This document shows positions 44,054 to 54,224 of a stretch of DNA of 64,000 bases, piece after piece. A program made the translations under genes and the position numbers. The DNA comes from Pleurostoma richardsiae (taxonomy: Eukaryota; Ascomycota; Sordariomycetes; Calosphaeriales; Pleurostomataceae), in assembly GCA_030052745.1 (NCBI GenBank), contig JANBVO010000028.1:1-64000 (forward strand), written 5' to 3'. The notes under the pieces are model-generated. The model was not told the DNA's origin. It did not search any database and saw only the letters and a list, made by a program, of their open reading frames with translations. How positions within the stretch are numbered: the stretch's first letter is position 1; each line of letters opens with the position of its first letter.

Positions 44054-45225
44054 TCACGAGGGCGGGGCCAGCTTCTTCAGCGAGTTGACGGTATCCACGA
44101 CGCACGTCTCATATGGAATGAACTCCTTCCCAATGAGCTGCCTTGCCCGGCTATTGTCGACCTTGAACAAGCCATCCGGCGGGTAGTCGCCGCCCTTGTC
44201 CTCGGGGCTCGGCAGTTTGCTCACATACTCAGGGAAGTGCTTCCTGACAATATCCGCCGTCTCCTTGTTGGAGAAGAATCCCGACACGAAGAAGAACCTC
44301 TTGCCGCCGGCCTCGGGCTTCTCCATGGCGAGGACGTGTCCGAGCGCGAGATCGCGCACGTCGGTCCAGATGAAGGCGGGCGAGGGGGGAATCCCATCCT
44401 TGCACTTGCCCTGGATGAACATGCTGATCAGCTGGTTCGACGTGTTGAGAGCGTCGAGGGACTCGAGGCTGTGCAGGACGGGGCCGTATACGAGGGGCGG
44501 GCACAGGGTTGCGATGGTGAAGCCGGGCTTCTCCTTCTCGACAAAGTCCCACGCCGCGCGCTCGGCGAAGAGCTTGCTGGCTGTTGGGTTTCCCGGTGTT
44601 AGCGACACCCTCGAGCAAGAGCGGATGACGAGAAGAAAGAAGAGAAGATAAGAGCGCCGGCTTGCCTGTATAACCATAGCCCGCGTTCTCCAGTGCCTGC
44701 TCGTGGGTCATGGGATTCCAGTCCGCTTCGGAATATGTGTGTTCAGGCCAGTTGCCCTTGGCACGGTTGCCAATCGCGGCAAACGAGGAGGTGATGACGA
44801 CCTTCTTGACCGTAGGCGCACTCTTCTTGATGGACTTCAGGATGCCGGTCGTGCCGATGATGGCAGGGTCCAGGAGCTCCTTCTGCACGTCTTTGACATT
44901 GTAGTGAAAGGGGCTCGCGGTGTGGATGACGGCTTCGAAGGGGGGATCGGACTTGACAGCCTCGTCAAAAGCGCCCTCCACGGCGATATCGGGGACGATG
45001 GCAAAGTCAAGTTTGTCCTTGCCATAGCTGGGGTGAGCTTCCTTGATCTTGGCCGCTTTGCTTTGGCTTCGGACAGTGGTCACCACGGAATGTCTAGATG
45101 AGAGGCATCAGAATATTGGTTCGTATGAGGATCAGACCTTGAACCACCTACCCTCGCTCAAGCAGCACTTTCAAGACATGAGTAGCGATGAAGCCACTAC
45201 CGCCGGTAAGCAAGACACGAGTCAT
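44054..45225 (-). CDS. DFR/cinnamoyl-CoA-reductase-like NADPH reductase (extended SDR)
   Basis: This cytosolic enzyme type reduces ketones or aldehydes with NADPH (dihydroflavonol-4-reductase, methylglyoxal/GRE2-like group). Three reverse-strand exons, 45152-45225, 44666-45093 and 44054-44580, give 342 residues. The cofactor motif is TGGSGFIATHVLK at the start; RGHSVVTTVRSQSKA follows, then VIHTASPFHYN, VVITSSFAAIG (catalytic Ser) and GYGYTASKLFAERAAWDFVE, which contains the catalytic Tyr and Lys (YTASK). Later blocks are CPPLVYGPVLHS and FIWTDVRDLALGHVLAME. The second intron, 44581-44665, begins GCAAGC after ACAG and ends CCAACAG; it is a GC-AG intron falling inside the YTASK motif, and no GT donor gives a working join. 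Substrate unknown. Confidence 0.9.
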
Positions 45226-45386
45226 GGTGAAGACAGAGATGGAATAAAGAGTAGACGAGGTAACAAGACAAGTTGGAAACCGTTTGGATTGCTATATACA
45301 GGTCCAGGAGTAAACAGCGGTTGCTCCGCTTCTTAAATATTTACCACAGCCGATAGACACGAGCACAATGCACCGACCCCGTCCCG

Positions 45387-45824
45387 CTACAAGTCGGGCA
45401 GGGCCGCATCCAGACTATCGGGAGGCACAGTGGCCGGAGGACCGCGATACCCAGCATCTTTGTTATCGGTGCGTGTGGCGCCAATGAGGCACATAGTCGA
45501 GTTCGTCATAGCAGGCCGAACCTTGAGTGTCTCATGAATCGCCCTGGTACTGCCGAGTACGGCAAAATCGTGAAGGCGAGGAAGTCTTCTTCGTAACACA
45601 GCTACATTGTACCTGAAGATCCACACTGTCTCCACTTTATAATCAAGATGCATTAGCGTCTCGGGAATCGGAAGCTTAAATCCATCCCCATCGAAAAATC
45701 CACTCCCTGTGTTAGAAGAGTCAGCAGGTGGGATGAAGCCATCTCGACTCTGCAACGTCAGCCGTCTCCATTCTGCGAAGCGGATAGACCGCGCTGGAAG
45801 ACGTGGGAATGGATTCTCGGTCAA
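45387..45824 (-). CDS. Doubtful hypothetical protein
   Basis: An open frame of 145 residues starting MTENPFPRLPARSIRFAEWR. It has no hydrophobic segment and no family motif I recognise; a part such as FKLPIPETLMHLDYKVETVW looks protein-like. It could be a real small or partial gene, a remnant, or chance. The neighbouring reductases give no clue to a function. Confidence 0.25.
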   Translation of the reverse strand: MTENPFPRLPARSIRFAEWRRLTLQSRDGFIPPADSSNTGSGFFDGDGFKLPIPETLMHLDYKVETVWIFRYNVAVLRRRLPRLHDFAVLGSTRAIHETLKVRPAMTNSTMCLIGATRTDNKDAGYRGPPATVPPDSLDAALPDL

Positions 45825-46057
45825 CGAATTGCTCCGCGGCGCAATTCATGTCCCGTTCCCGTGGCATACGACTCATGCCGCTCTCTGGGAGCTGCTTTAT
45901 GTCAAGCCGGCAGGCGAGGACGCTGACGTTTACATGCGGCGAGAATCGCCAGGCATAGCAACTTCCGGCGCTGACGTGGCCACAGTCTCAGTCTCTGCCT
46001 GCATGGGGCACCCACTTGCACCAGATGGGGCACTTTAGCAGGAGCGCAGGAGAGGAA

Positions 46058-46083
46058 AGACCAGGAGACCAGGAGACCAGGAG
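46058..46083. repeat. Three-copy AGACCAGG tandem repeat
   Basis: Three adjacent copies of the 8-base unit lie downstream of the aldo-keto reductase stop codon. It looks like simple slippage. Confidence 0.7.
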
Positions 46084-46197
46084 AGCTCCTGGAAAGACAG
46101 TGAAGAATACCCGCTCATATTGACGAGTGTGAGGGACTAGGTCTGCCATATGCTTGGTTAAGTACAAACACCCCTACTCTTTCACTTTGAAGTTTGC

Positions 46198-47264
46198 CTA
46201 ATGCCAGTACTTCAACTCCTTGCCGCGGATCTTCTGCCACCCGGCATCAATAGCCTCGACTACCTCTTCGGGCAGAGGGCCTCCCTCAAGCGCCTTCAAG
46301 TTCTGCTCAAGCTGGGATAAGCTACTCGCCCCGAGAACAATGCCGTCGCCTTTCTCTCCTTTCAGCATTGAATGGTGCGACAGCCACCCGAGAGCGCACT
46401 CCACCTCTGTCAGTCCGTGCTTCTTCGCAACGGGCCTCAGTATCTCCAGCGCGTCGAAGTAACGGGGGTCGAAGTAGCGGTCGACGTGCAGCTTGCCGTG
46501 CCTGCTGCTTCCGTCGAACCGGGACCCCTTCTCGACCTCTGTTGTCTCGCGCGAGTACCGGCTGGTCAGCAGCCCCGCAGCGAGCGGGTTGAAGCAGTAG
46601 AAGGCCAGGCCGTAGCGGCGCAGGCACGGGAAGAGCTCGGCCTCGACGGCCCGGTGGAGGGCGTTGTACAGGCCCTGGTACACGGCGGGCTTGACCCAGC
46701 CGTTGCGCTCGCAGATCTCGCAGACCTCGGCCACCTCCCAGGCCTGGAAGTTGCAGAGCCCGTAGCGCTCGAAGTGGCCCTCCTGGTAGAGCTCGTTGAC
46801 CGCGCGAAGCGTGTCCTCGAAGGGGACGGTCCGGTCCGGCGCGTGCAGGTACCACGTCGTTATCTTGTCGGTCTTGAGCGCTGCGAGACTCCTCGTGAGG
46901 CCGAGCCTCAGGTCTTCGGGTGAGTGGTGGTAAGCGTACTCTGACATCCCGGGGCGGAGGGCGGTGGGATACAGCTTGGTGTCCATTTTGATCCCGCGCG
47001 CCGGCCAGTCGAGGCTGCCGAGGTACTCTTCCGAGGAGCCTTCGCCGTAGACGCGCGCGGTGTCGAGGGTGTCATGGCCGTATTTCTGGAACAGGTCGAC
47101 CATGGCCTTGGCTTCTTCGACAGTGTGCACGCGGGTCATTGGATGACCTGAGCGAAAGAGGATGAGCCACCGGCCTATCTTGGGCTACCATGAAACTGAC
47201 CTGGCTTTCCAATGGTCATTGTGCCAAAGATGGCCTTGACACTGGCCTTCGACGAACTCGACAT
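46198..47264 (-). CDS. Aldo-keto reductase, AKR7/aflatoxin-aldehyde-reductase-like
   Basis: The enzyme reduces aldehydes with NADPH, typically in detoxification. Two reverse-strand exons, 47201-47264 and 46198-47147, joined over a 53-bp intron (GTCAGT...CTCAG), give 337 residues. Exon 1 encodes MSSSSKASVKAIFGTMTIGK, the AKR7 N terminus, which would be missed if translation were begun at the internal MTRVHTVEEAKAM. The catalytic set is complete: DTARVYG (Asp, Tyr), MDTKLYP (Lys) and TTWYLHAPDRTVP (His). The barrel continues through YGLCNFQAWEV, FYCFNPLAAGLLT and the cofactor-tail motif VLGASSLSQLEQNL. Length and motifs are normal. Its place beside another NADPH reductase and an alcohol dehydrogenase suggests a carbonyl-detoxification or small metabolic role. 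Confidence 0.92.
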
Positions 47265-49121
47265 ATTTGCTGTATACGTATGCTTAGAAGTCAAACACAA
47301 CTGGTATTCGTTATTGTGTATGCAATAGAAGGAGGAATCAGTAGAACCGTTCAACTTACGCGGACCTTAGGTCGTGCTGCTTGAGGTGCAAGAGGAATCG
47401 CGACGATTCACATTCTTCAGGGATATACTTCGGCAACTCAAGAGCATCCATGGTCACGTCACCATCTCCAGCGTGCCTCTAGACTCCCTACCAACCGTTA
47501 TCGGTCAACAGGCGTGCTCGGTCCGTCGTCGTATTGCTCCAGGGACTTGCATCTGCAAGCTCATAGGTGGAGGTTCATGCAAGTCGATTACGGCGGGTCC
47601 TCCCCCGACTGCAGTAGCGTAATGCATGAAGATCATTGCCATGATAATCGGGCTTAGTGATCTCAATCCGAACATCGAACCTGCTATGATACAGATACAG
47701 CTCGAGGAGTTGCGTGTCTATTGTTATCGCCGAACACCGATTTCGTTTGAAATGAGGATACGGTCGCCTTGCACAAGAGATTTGAAGGCCCTAAACATTA
47801 AAGACTACTATTGTCGGGCAAACCTTGAATGGATTGTCTGGGTGACCATTACTAGGTCTGAAGAGATTACCACTGCTGATGGGAAGGACAGGGGCCTAAA
47901 AAACATTCAAGATATGAAACCTCGATATGGCAGTGGATAACGTTTCCGCAAGTGGTCAGAAGGGTTGGTTCGTGGGGAAATAATCAAATCCACTTGCGTC
48001 CTCATCGAGTCTCCAGTCGTGTCTAACCCATTTCTGTCCCTACCGTCGTCGACGAACATACACCCGGGCCGTCGACTATGCTTTGCTCCGGGGTGATTGT
48101 CTCTGGAATCGTTTGCATATGCTTGTCGGGTCATCACGTACTGCAACGGTTGCGTTGAATCGGGCAGACGTTGAACCAGCTTCTGCCCGGTTTAAGTCGC
48201 CGGTCTGAAAGCAGTCTTGTAGTGGATCGAGGATCCAATGCCAAGCTGCTCCTCGGCGGTTTGCAAACCTCTGCAGTCCCACCAGTGCCGTGCTTCGTCC
48301 TTCAGTCAGTGCCAAGGCTCTAGGGAAGAAGCAAACCTTGAGTTCCGCCAGGGACTCCCGTCGATCTCACGGTTCATGTGGTGACCGTCATGCATACTGC
48401 TTACAACAGATGCGCAACGAGGAATCCCAGGGAACAGTAGAAAGAACTAGCCAACAATAATTACCTGAGGATCGTTGATGCCATACCTGTCTTGATAGCC
48501 ACGGTCATGATGAAAGGTACTCTCGTCGTGATTACTGTGTAACATCGCAGTCATACGTGCAACGCAGCAATCTCACCATCACACATTAATACATTGGCTT
48601 CGACGCAGAGACTCGAGGAGACAATACAAGACTTCGGCTTTCTCATCGTGTCAAGCCAATCGTATTCAGAGGTGATATATAGCATGTTTTGGGCCCAGCA
48701 GTCGTGAAGGGAAAGGCATCGTATGGGTGGGACTCTCTCGACTCCCGCAGCTCTGAACACTACACTGGACCATCCCATCTACATTCGTGGGTTCAGATGA
48801 AGTACAAATCTACACTAAGTCGGAGAATTCCGGCTCTTATTCTAGAATACTGGATACCCCTTCCGGTGATGCCGCGTCATCGAAGCCCTGCCCGAGGTAG
48901 GTCTCCCATGTTTCCACCGATGGCAGTGATATATCGATTGCTTGGCACGTAGGCTGTGAACTCGGCATTTCTGATCAAGCTAGAGCTCCGAGATTGCATC
49001 GTAACGTCATATATTTTGTTGTCAGGTAGAGTTATGGATACAAATACGATGGCACATCTCAGTGACCGCCAGACACATTCCAGGGACTCTTCAGGACCTG
49101 ATCATCTTCTCACTCTCAACC
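47265..49121. other. Gene-poor spacer of 1.9 kb
   Basis: No recognised gene. Frames up to about 104 residues occur on both strands (for example 47626-47940 plus, 48076-48315 minus) with no family features and no consistent phase for splicing. The ends should hold divergent promoters of the aldo-keto reductase and the alcohol dehydrogenase. It may contain decayed coding sequence, but no element is identified. Confidence 0.5.
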
Positions 49122-50261
49122 ATGGCTCTCAACGCCACAATGCGTGCGGCCGTCTTAGTCGGCGCTTATAACATCTCGATCGTCGACTGGCCCATGCCGG
49201 TACTTCAGAACGCAACAGATGCTATTGTTCGTGTGACTGCCTCAGCTATCTGTGGCTCTGATCTGCACTTCTACCACCAGGGCACGGAGCAGCCGATGCC
49301 AATCGGCCATGAGGCCATCGGATACATCGAGTCTATCGGGGACGCGGTCCAGAGTCTACAAGTTGGGGACTATGTTGTGATTCCGGACAATGTGGACGAT
49401 GGGCATTTCACCTTCGGTCCTGACTTACCCATCTCTTACGGTAGCGGTCAGTTGGGTGGTTGTCAAGGTACGCTTGAGTGTTAACCATCTTGGCCTGATA
49501 GCCCTCTTCGAATTAGATCTGACCAGTGATTGACAACAGCTGAATATGTCCGAGTTCCGTTTGCCGACGACAGCTTGATCCCGGTCCCGGTCAACGCGAG
49601 TACCAACACCAGCACGGTGTTAGACTACCTCTTCGTTTCTGACATATTCGCGACTGGCTGGACCGTGTTAGACTTCGCCGGGCTTCAACCAGGCGATACT
49701 GTTGCCGTCTTCGGTGCTGGCCCGGTCGGACTTCTAGCTGCTTATTCCGCCATGCTGCGTGGCGCGTCGAAGGTCTACTCTGTCGACCATGTCCAAGCCC
49801 GCCTCGATGTTGCTGAATCGATCGGCGCCGTTCCGATAAACTTCAACCGGTCCGATCCAGTGGAGCAGATACTGGCCCTCGAGCCGGATGGCGTCACGAG
49901 GAGCGTGGATTGTGTTGGCTACGAAGCTGTCAACGCGCAGGGCGAGGTCGAACTGGGCATCGTGTTGCGTAACATGATGAACGTCACCAGCCGCTATGGA
50001 GGTATCGGCGTCGTCGGGGTTTATATGGGAGAGGAGGATACGTCGATGTCCATGACAGAGTTCTGGGGCAAAGCCTTAACGATGGGGAGCGGCATCGTAC
50101 TACCGTTGCATCACGCCACGGAACTGGTTCAGCTCATTAGTAGCGGCAGAGCGTCGCCAAGTTTCATCGTCAGCTCAACAATTGGGATCGAGGAGGTGCC
50201 TGAATATTATCGCCGCTTCGACCAACATCTTGAAACGAAGGTGGTCATTGAGTTCCCTTGA
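49122..50261 (+). CDS. Zinc-type medium-chain alcohol dehydrogenase
   Basis: Two exons, 49122-49467 and 49540-50261, give 355 residues from MALNATMRAAVLVGAYN. The catalytic zinc ligands are present (ASAICGSDLHFYHQG and MPIGHEAIGYIES) and the NAD(P) motif is VAVFGAGPVGLLAAYSAML. The segment that in many relatives carries four cysteines for the structural zinc reads VVIPDNVDDGHFTFGPDLPI here and has none, so only the catalytic zinc is expected. The block GGCQAEYVRVPFADDSLIP places it near glutathione-independent formaldehyde dehydrogenases and fungal relatives. The acceptor side TLDFAGLQPGDT is normal. Two more in-frame ATGs precede the chosen one (to 49062). Substrate unknown. Confidence 0.9.
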
Positions 50262-50706
50262 AAGGATGGCTGCCATGCATTGAAGAGTGAAGAGATTCAC
50301 AAGACCTTTCAAGACCTACAACATTAACATAGGACTCTAGCTAGAAAGAGAACCAATCCTCTATCATACGGTAGTATAACCTCCATCACTTTGGCCGAGA
50401 ACCAACGGGTTTTGGGGTGTGTGAGGTTGAAAAGGAATTATAAGGATCTTGCACCTGCGCGTTCCTAAGCCGACGTTGAGCGTTGCCAGCCACCATGACG
50501 TCGCCCACGGGAAGCCTAGAGATGCCTCGGCGTGGGGTCTACTTACTGTGCCCCGCCATGTCAGCTCTAGCACAGCCAGCTACCCTTGAACTCTTTCTCG
50601 GTTGGAACAGGAACGCAAAAACATACGTTCTGTCCTGATCTCGCCGTGCATTCAGGCATCTTCCTTCAAGCAACCCATCATCCCGGATCGCCAAGTAACA
50701 GCCAAG
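50262..50706. other. Intergenic region between the alcohol dehydrogenase and UCH genes
   Basis: It holds the dehydrogenase 3' end and the UCH promoter. The UCH frame is open to an ATG at 50602. No gene is seen. Confidence 0.5.
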
Positions 50707-51539
50707 ATGGCAACAGCAGACCCCACGAGCCCCGACTGCCCACGATCGGCGCTGACTTTCATCCCGCTTGAGGCCAACCCGGAGCTCATGAGCACCCTCC
50801 TGCACACGCTAGGTCTCAGCAACGCGCTGCAGGTACACGACGTCTACTCGCTCGAGGACCCAGAGCTCCTGGCTTTCATCCCGCGGCCGGCCCTCGCCCT
50901 GCTTCTCGTCTTCCCGGTCTCTGCCGCCTATGAGGCCCACCGCCTGGCCGAGGACGCTACTCTGCCCGAGTACGCCGGCAAGGGTGACGGTGAGCGCGTC
51001 CTTTGGTTTAAGCAGACCATCCGCAACGCCTGCGGGCTGATGGGACTGCTGCACGCGACGGCCAACGGGCCCGCAAGGGGCTTTGTCGGTACGTTTTCCC
51101 TCCATCCCTCCCAAGTCCGTCCCATAGCTGCCCAGATGCTAACAGCAGCCTTCCTACCCCTTTCACAGAGGAGAACTCCGACCTCGACAAGCTCATCAAG
51201 TCCGCGATACCCCTCGCCCCGCCCGAGCGCTCCCGCCTGTTGGAGACGAGCGAGGCGCTGGCGTCGGCGCACCACGCGGCCGCCAGCCAGGGCGACACGG
51301 CGGCGCCGGACGCGCGCGACGACATCGACCTGCACTACGTCTGCTTCGTCAAGACAGGGGACGGCACGCTGTGGGAGCTGGACGGGCGGCGCAAGGGCCC
51401 GCTGGCGAGGGGCCAGCTGGAGGACAACGAGGACGTGCTGAGCCCCAAGGCGCTGGCGCTGGGGCCGCTGCAGTTCCTGGAGAGGGAGGGCGGCGACCTG
51501 CGTTTCAGCTGTGTGGCGCTCGCGGGGAGCTTAGAGTGA
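50707..51539 (+). CDS. YUH1: Ubiquitin C-terminal hydrolase of the UCH-L3/Yuh1 type
   Basis: This cysteine protease removes small adducts from ubiquitin and, in yeast, processes Rub1/NEDD8 precursors. Two exons, 50707-51088 and 51169-51539, give 250 residues, the usual size. The catalytic set is complete: Gln103 and Cys109 in FKQTIRNACGLMGLLHA, His183 in DLHYVCFVKT and Asp199 in LWELDGRRKGP. The N-terminal region LTFIPLEANPELMSTLLHTL and VHDVYSLEDPELLAFIPRP follow the family pattern. The start at 50707 (MATADPTSPDCP) is preferred over 50602 because the extra 35 residues are not family-like. Confidence 0.93.
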
Positions 51540-51915
51540 GATGCGTGATGAGGAGGGTTTGGTGGTTTCGGGACGTGACGCTGTACATATGGACATGCAC
51601 CGTGGAGTTCTGGGTTTGGGATAAAGGAGGGCACGATACATTCGGCCATCTAAGCAAGGGACCGACATTAGCAATGGGCGGTCAAACTGGATTCGAATAA
51701 CGCTGCACTACTGCTCCGTGTCTTCTCCCTGGCAAAGACATCTCGTCTATGAGATAACATGGGCGCGAGCGTGCGTGGTCCTCAACGACCGCACAGTTAC
51801 GTAGCTTGTGGTCCTATACCGGGTCTCCTGCAGAAGCATTTTGTGAGTGTCTCTGTTTTCTCATACTCAGCGTAACTTTGAGTTGTTGACTCGCCATCTA
51901 TTGGGCTTAATGAGA
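51540..51915. other. Convergent intergenic region
   Basis: It lies between the UCH stop and the stop of the next minus-strand frame. No gene is seen. Confidence 0.45.
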
Positions 51916-52647
51916 TTACCGATACTCCATGGTCTGGTGCAGAGAGGGGAGAGACGTCCTGCTCTGCGCCTCGATGATCCGCTGGAGGAAGGACCGTACA
52001 TAGCGCACGAGATCTACGAAGAATAATTCCTCTTGGAGAGAGATTTGCGCAGTCGTCTGGACGTGCCGCTTTGCAGATCTGCGCGGCGGCGTCTTGTCAG
52101 AAACCTGTGCTTGTCGTCTGGCCGATGCCTTACGGACACATCTGGGCGGCTCCGTACCTTTTATCGCCTCGAGACTGCGGGGCCGCGGGCCTTCGTCCGA
52201 CAGCTCGCGGTATGTCTTTTTCATCGCCGCGACGTCGTCGTCTGGCGTGTGGTGGTACGGGGAGAACAGGGCCGTCCGCTTCAGGCCTGGGACTTCGACG
52301 CTCTCGCCGCCAGTCCGGTTGCTGCTCCCGACCCCGGCATCGCCTCCGCTGCGCCTCCCCAGCCCGGCATCGGCGGTAGCTCCGTGGCCGGCCTGCGCCT
52401 TGCGGCGGCTGCCGCCGATTGTGACAGGTGGCTCGGCGCCGTGCTGCGTGCTGTCCCCAACCGAACTGCCGAGGACGTCGTCGAGGGAGTCGACGATCCG
52501 GGGGGCATTGGTTGCCGCCGGGTTGATGGTGCTGCCGCCCATGATGCCGCCGCTCAGCTTGGTCGTCTTGGGCGCGTGCTTGGGGTTTGCCACGGCGATG
52601 GTCTTGCCGGTGCCTCCGGGGAAGCGAGGTGTGCTGTAGTCGTTCAT
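51916..52647 (-). CDS. Hypothetical protein, largely disordered
   Basis: The frame gives 243 residues starting MNDYSTPRFPGGTGKTIAVA. Despite the words GGTGKT, the context is not a P-loop ATPase. It is rich in Gly, Ser, Arg and Thr, with a more regular C terminus (ISLQEELFFVDLVRYVRSFL, then QRIIEAQSRTSLP) that looks like an amphipathic helix. Plus-strand frames of up to 230 residues cover the same DNA, but they have poorer, Arg/Ala/Gly-biased content and no helix-like segment, so the minus frame is preferred. No family is recognised; the gene may have further exons. Confidence 0.45.
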   Translation of the reverse strand: MNDYSTPRFPGGTGKTIAVANPKHAPKTTKLSGGIMGGSTINPAATNAPRIVDSLDDVLGSSVGDSTQHGAEPPVTIGGSRRKAQAGHGATADAGLGRRSGGDAGVGSSNRTGGESVEVPGLKRTALFSPYHHTPDDDVAAMKKTYRELSDEGPRPRSLEAIKGTEPPRCVRKASARRQAQVSDKTPPRRSAKRHVQTTAQISLQEELFFVDLVRYVRSFLQRIIEAQSRTSLPSLHQTMEYR

Positions 52648-53570
52648 CGCGCTCGTGTCTGTCTGGGGAGTAGCAAATGCAGTCTGAGAGATGCAGGTCT
52701 GACACGCGTAACAGAGGTAGGATAGTCGTGAAGAAGGATACCAAGCCTATCATCTAGGGTCAGGTGTGGAGGAGCTGCTGCTGCGCCCTGGGGACAGCTA
52801 TGAGGGTGAAGGAAGGTTGTGTATCTACTACATCTTCAGTGCCGTAGCAGCTATTCACGGGGTTTTGGCGAAGGATGCTCAACAGAGGACCGGCCTGCCC
52901 CTGGTGTTAATGATAGAGGGAAGGAGCTGGAGCTTAACAGAATGGGCAGCCCCTTCCATTTCCGTTCGAGCTGGAACGATCATCATAGAGAGGCGTAACT
53001 GGGGCTTTCCCGTCGGTCACCACCTGGATTTTCCCTCTTTCTCTCAGATCTTACGTCCATGGTAACATAAAGCAGCCGGCGCCTGTGATCCTGCACCGGA
53101 CTTAGAAAGCGCCTGGCCACCGGGACACTGCCCGATCAAGCTACAGGAAGGCTTCGTTTCAGGTGGTGTCGCTGATCGGAACAGCGGCGCGGAGTTGATC
53201 TTCTCGCATCCGGAGCGAGGAGTAGCACAAGCAGGCGAGGCTCTCGCCATTGACCACGGACCGCCGGTATAGACAGGATAGCGCCGTGCCTGGGCTGGTA
53301 TCGATGATTATCTGTAGGGAGCGGATATGCGTCCAGCTTCGCAGCCGAGCCCAGGTGTCCCTGTCCAACCCTATCCCTTGATGTCTGCTGCTGGGCTGAC
53401 AATTGCTCTTCTTTCTAAACCCCGGCCAGGTCCACATTCATTTATGCGGCACGTTCAGTTTTCGAGCCGAGCAGTAGGAAAGGGTACAAGCGCAAGTCTT
53501 CCGCTGGGAGTGTTTCCCACCCAAACTTGGTTTTTTAGTCTAGACGTCTGCAGCAGCCACATCCCAGCAC
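52648..53570. other. Intergenic region, no recognised gene
   Basis: Short overlapping frames only. Probably carries the promoter of the minus-strand hypothetical gene. Nothing else is seen. Confidence 0.45.
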
Positions 53571-54224
53571 TTGCTTATCTCGCATGGCACTCTGGGTAGG
53601 CATACCATGTACCTCTCGACCCCGGCATTGGGCGGCACGGGATGTGACAATGAAGAAAGGAGGTGGGAACATCAAGAGCCGCGCCTCGCTCTGCCAGAGC
53701 CGGCTCTTGTCTCTTCGCCGCAACAACTGCGCTCCCGGCTGGGAAATGAACGAAAGAGAGGGTACGTTTCCCTCAAGAGACCGGTCCAAAACCTGTCGTG
53801 TGAGTCTTCACCGAGCCAGGAATTAGGGATCCCAAGCAATTCAAAGAAACATCGACATCTGGTCACTGGGGATTATCAGAGGCCCTGTTCAAAATCCATG
53901 TCGAGATCGGGGAGATCCTCTGATGATCTGCCCAAGGGCCCTTGTCAGCCCCCTGATGCCCCAGCCAAGCCCACTGAGGGTTGGTGCTGCCCCACCTGTT
54001 CAATCTACACCAAATATTTAATCTTAGATGGGCAGGCAGGATCCCTGGAAGTCGACCTTTCACTTATCTTAGTGCACTGCGGAAGTTGTTCGCAAGTAAC
54101 AGGGCACATCTGCCGGCAAAAGCTGAAGAAGCAGCAGGGGATGGAGATTTCGGACGGCCAGAACGCACTCGTACACAGCCGCGGCCAGGGGACCAACAAC
54201 AGGAAACGCCAGTTGCGCCACTGA
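53571..54224 (+). CDS. Hypothetical protein with a possible C-terminal zinc ribbon
   Basis: An open frame of 217 residues (ATGs at 53571 and 53607). The first two thirds are low-complexity and uninformative. The C-terminal third has a cysteine pattern: EGWCCPTCSIYTKYL, about 27 residues, then LVHCGSCSQVTGHICRQKLK. The CxxC pairs with nearby His and Cys resemble the small zinc-ribbon or zinc-knuckle modules found in many poorly conserved filamentous-fungal proteins. No function can be given. Composition is less coding-like than that of the housekeeping neighbours, and the frame could be chance, so confidence is modest. Confidence 0.38.
   Translation: MLISHGTLGRHTMYLSTPALGGTGCDNEERRWEHQEPRLALPEPALVSSPQQLRSRLGNERKRGYVSLKRPVQNLSCESSPSQELGIPSNSKKHRHLVTGDYQRPCSKSMSRSGRSSDDLPKGPCQPPDAPAKPTEGWCCPTCSIYTKYLILDGQAGSLEVDLSLILVHCGSCSQVTGHICRQKLKKQQGMEISDGQNALVHSRGQGTNNRKRQLRH

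Larger units (their letters stand above)
45226..46197. other. Spacer between the two reductase genes, with a short tandem repeat
   Basis: This 1 kb contains the promoter of the reductase and the 3' end of the aldo-keto reductase. One minus-strand frame (45387-45824) is listed separately as a doubtful gene; an overlapping plus-strand frame (45709-46038) is less likely. A three-copy AGACCAGG repeat lies at 46058-46083. Confidence 0.5.

Noticed and set aside
41069-50261. Secondary-metabolite gene cluster
   Set aside because: No polyketide synthase, peptide synthetase, terpene cyclase, P450 or transporter is present, so the stronger claim is not made.
52565-52647. GGTGKT read as a P-loop
   Set aside because: It lies in a disordered N terminus with no preceding beta strand, no Walker B and no other ATPase motif.
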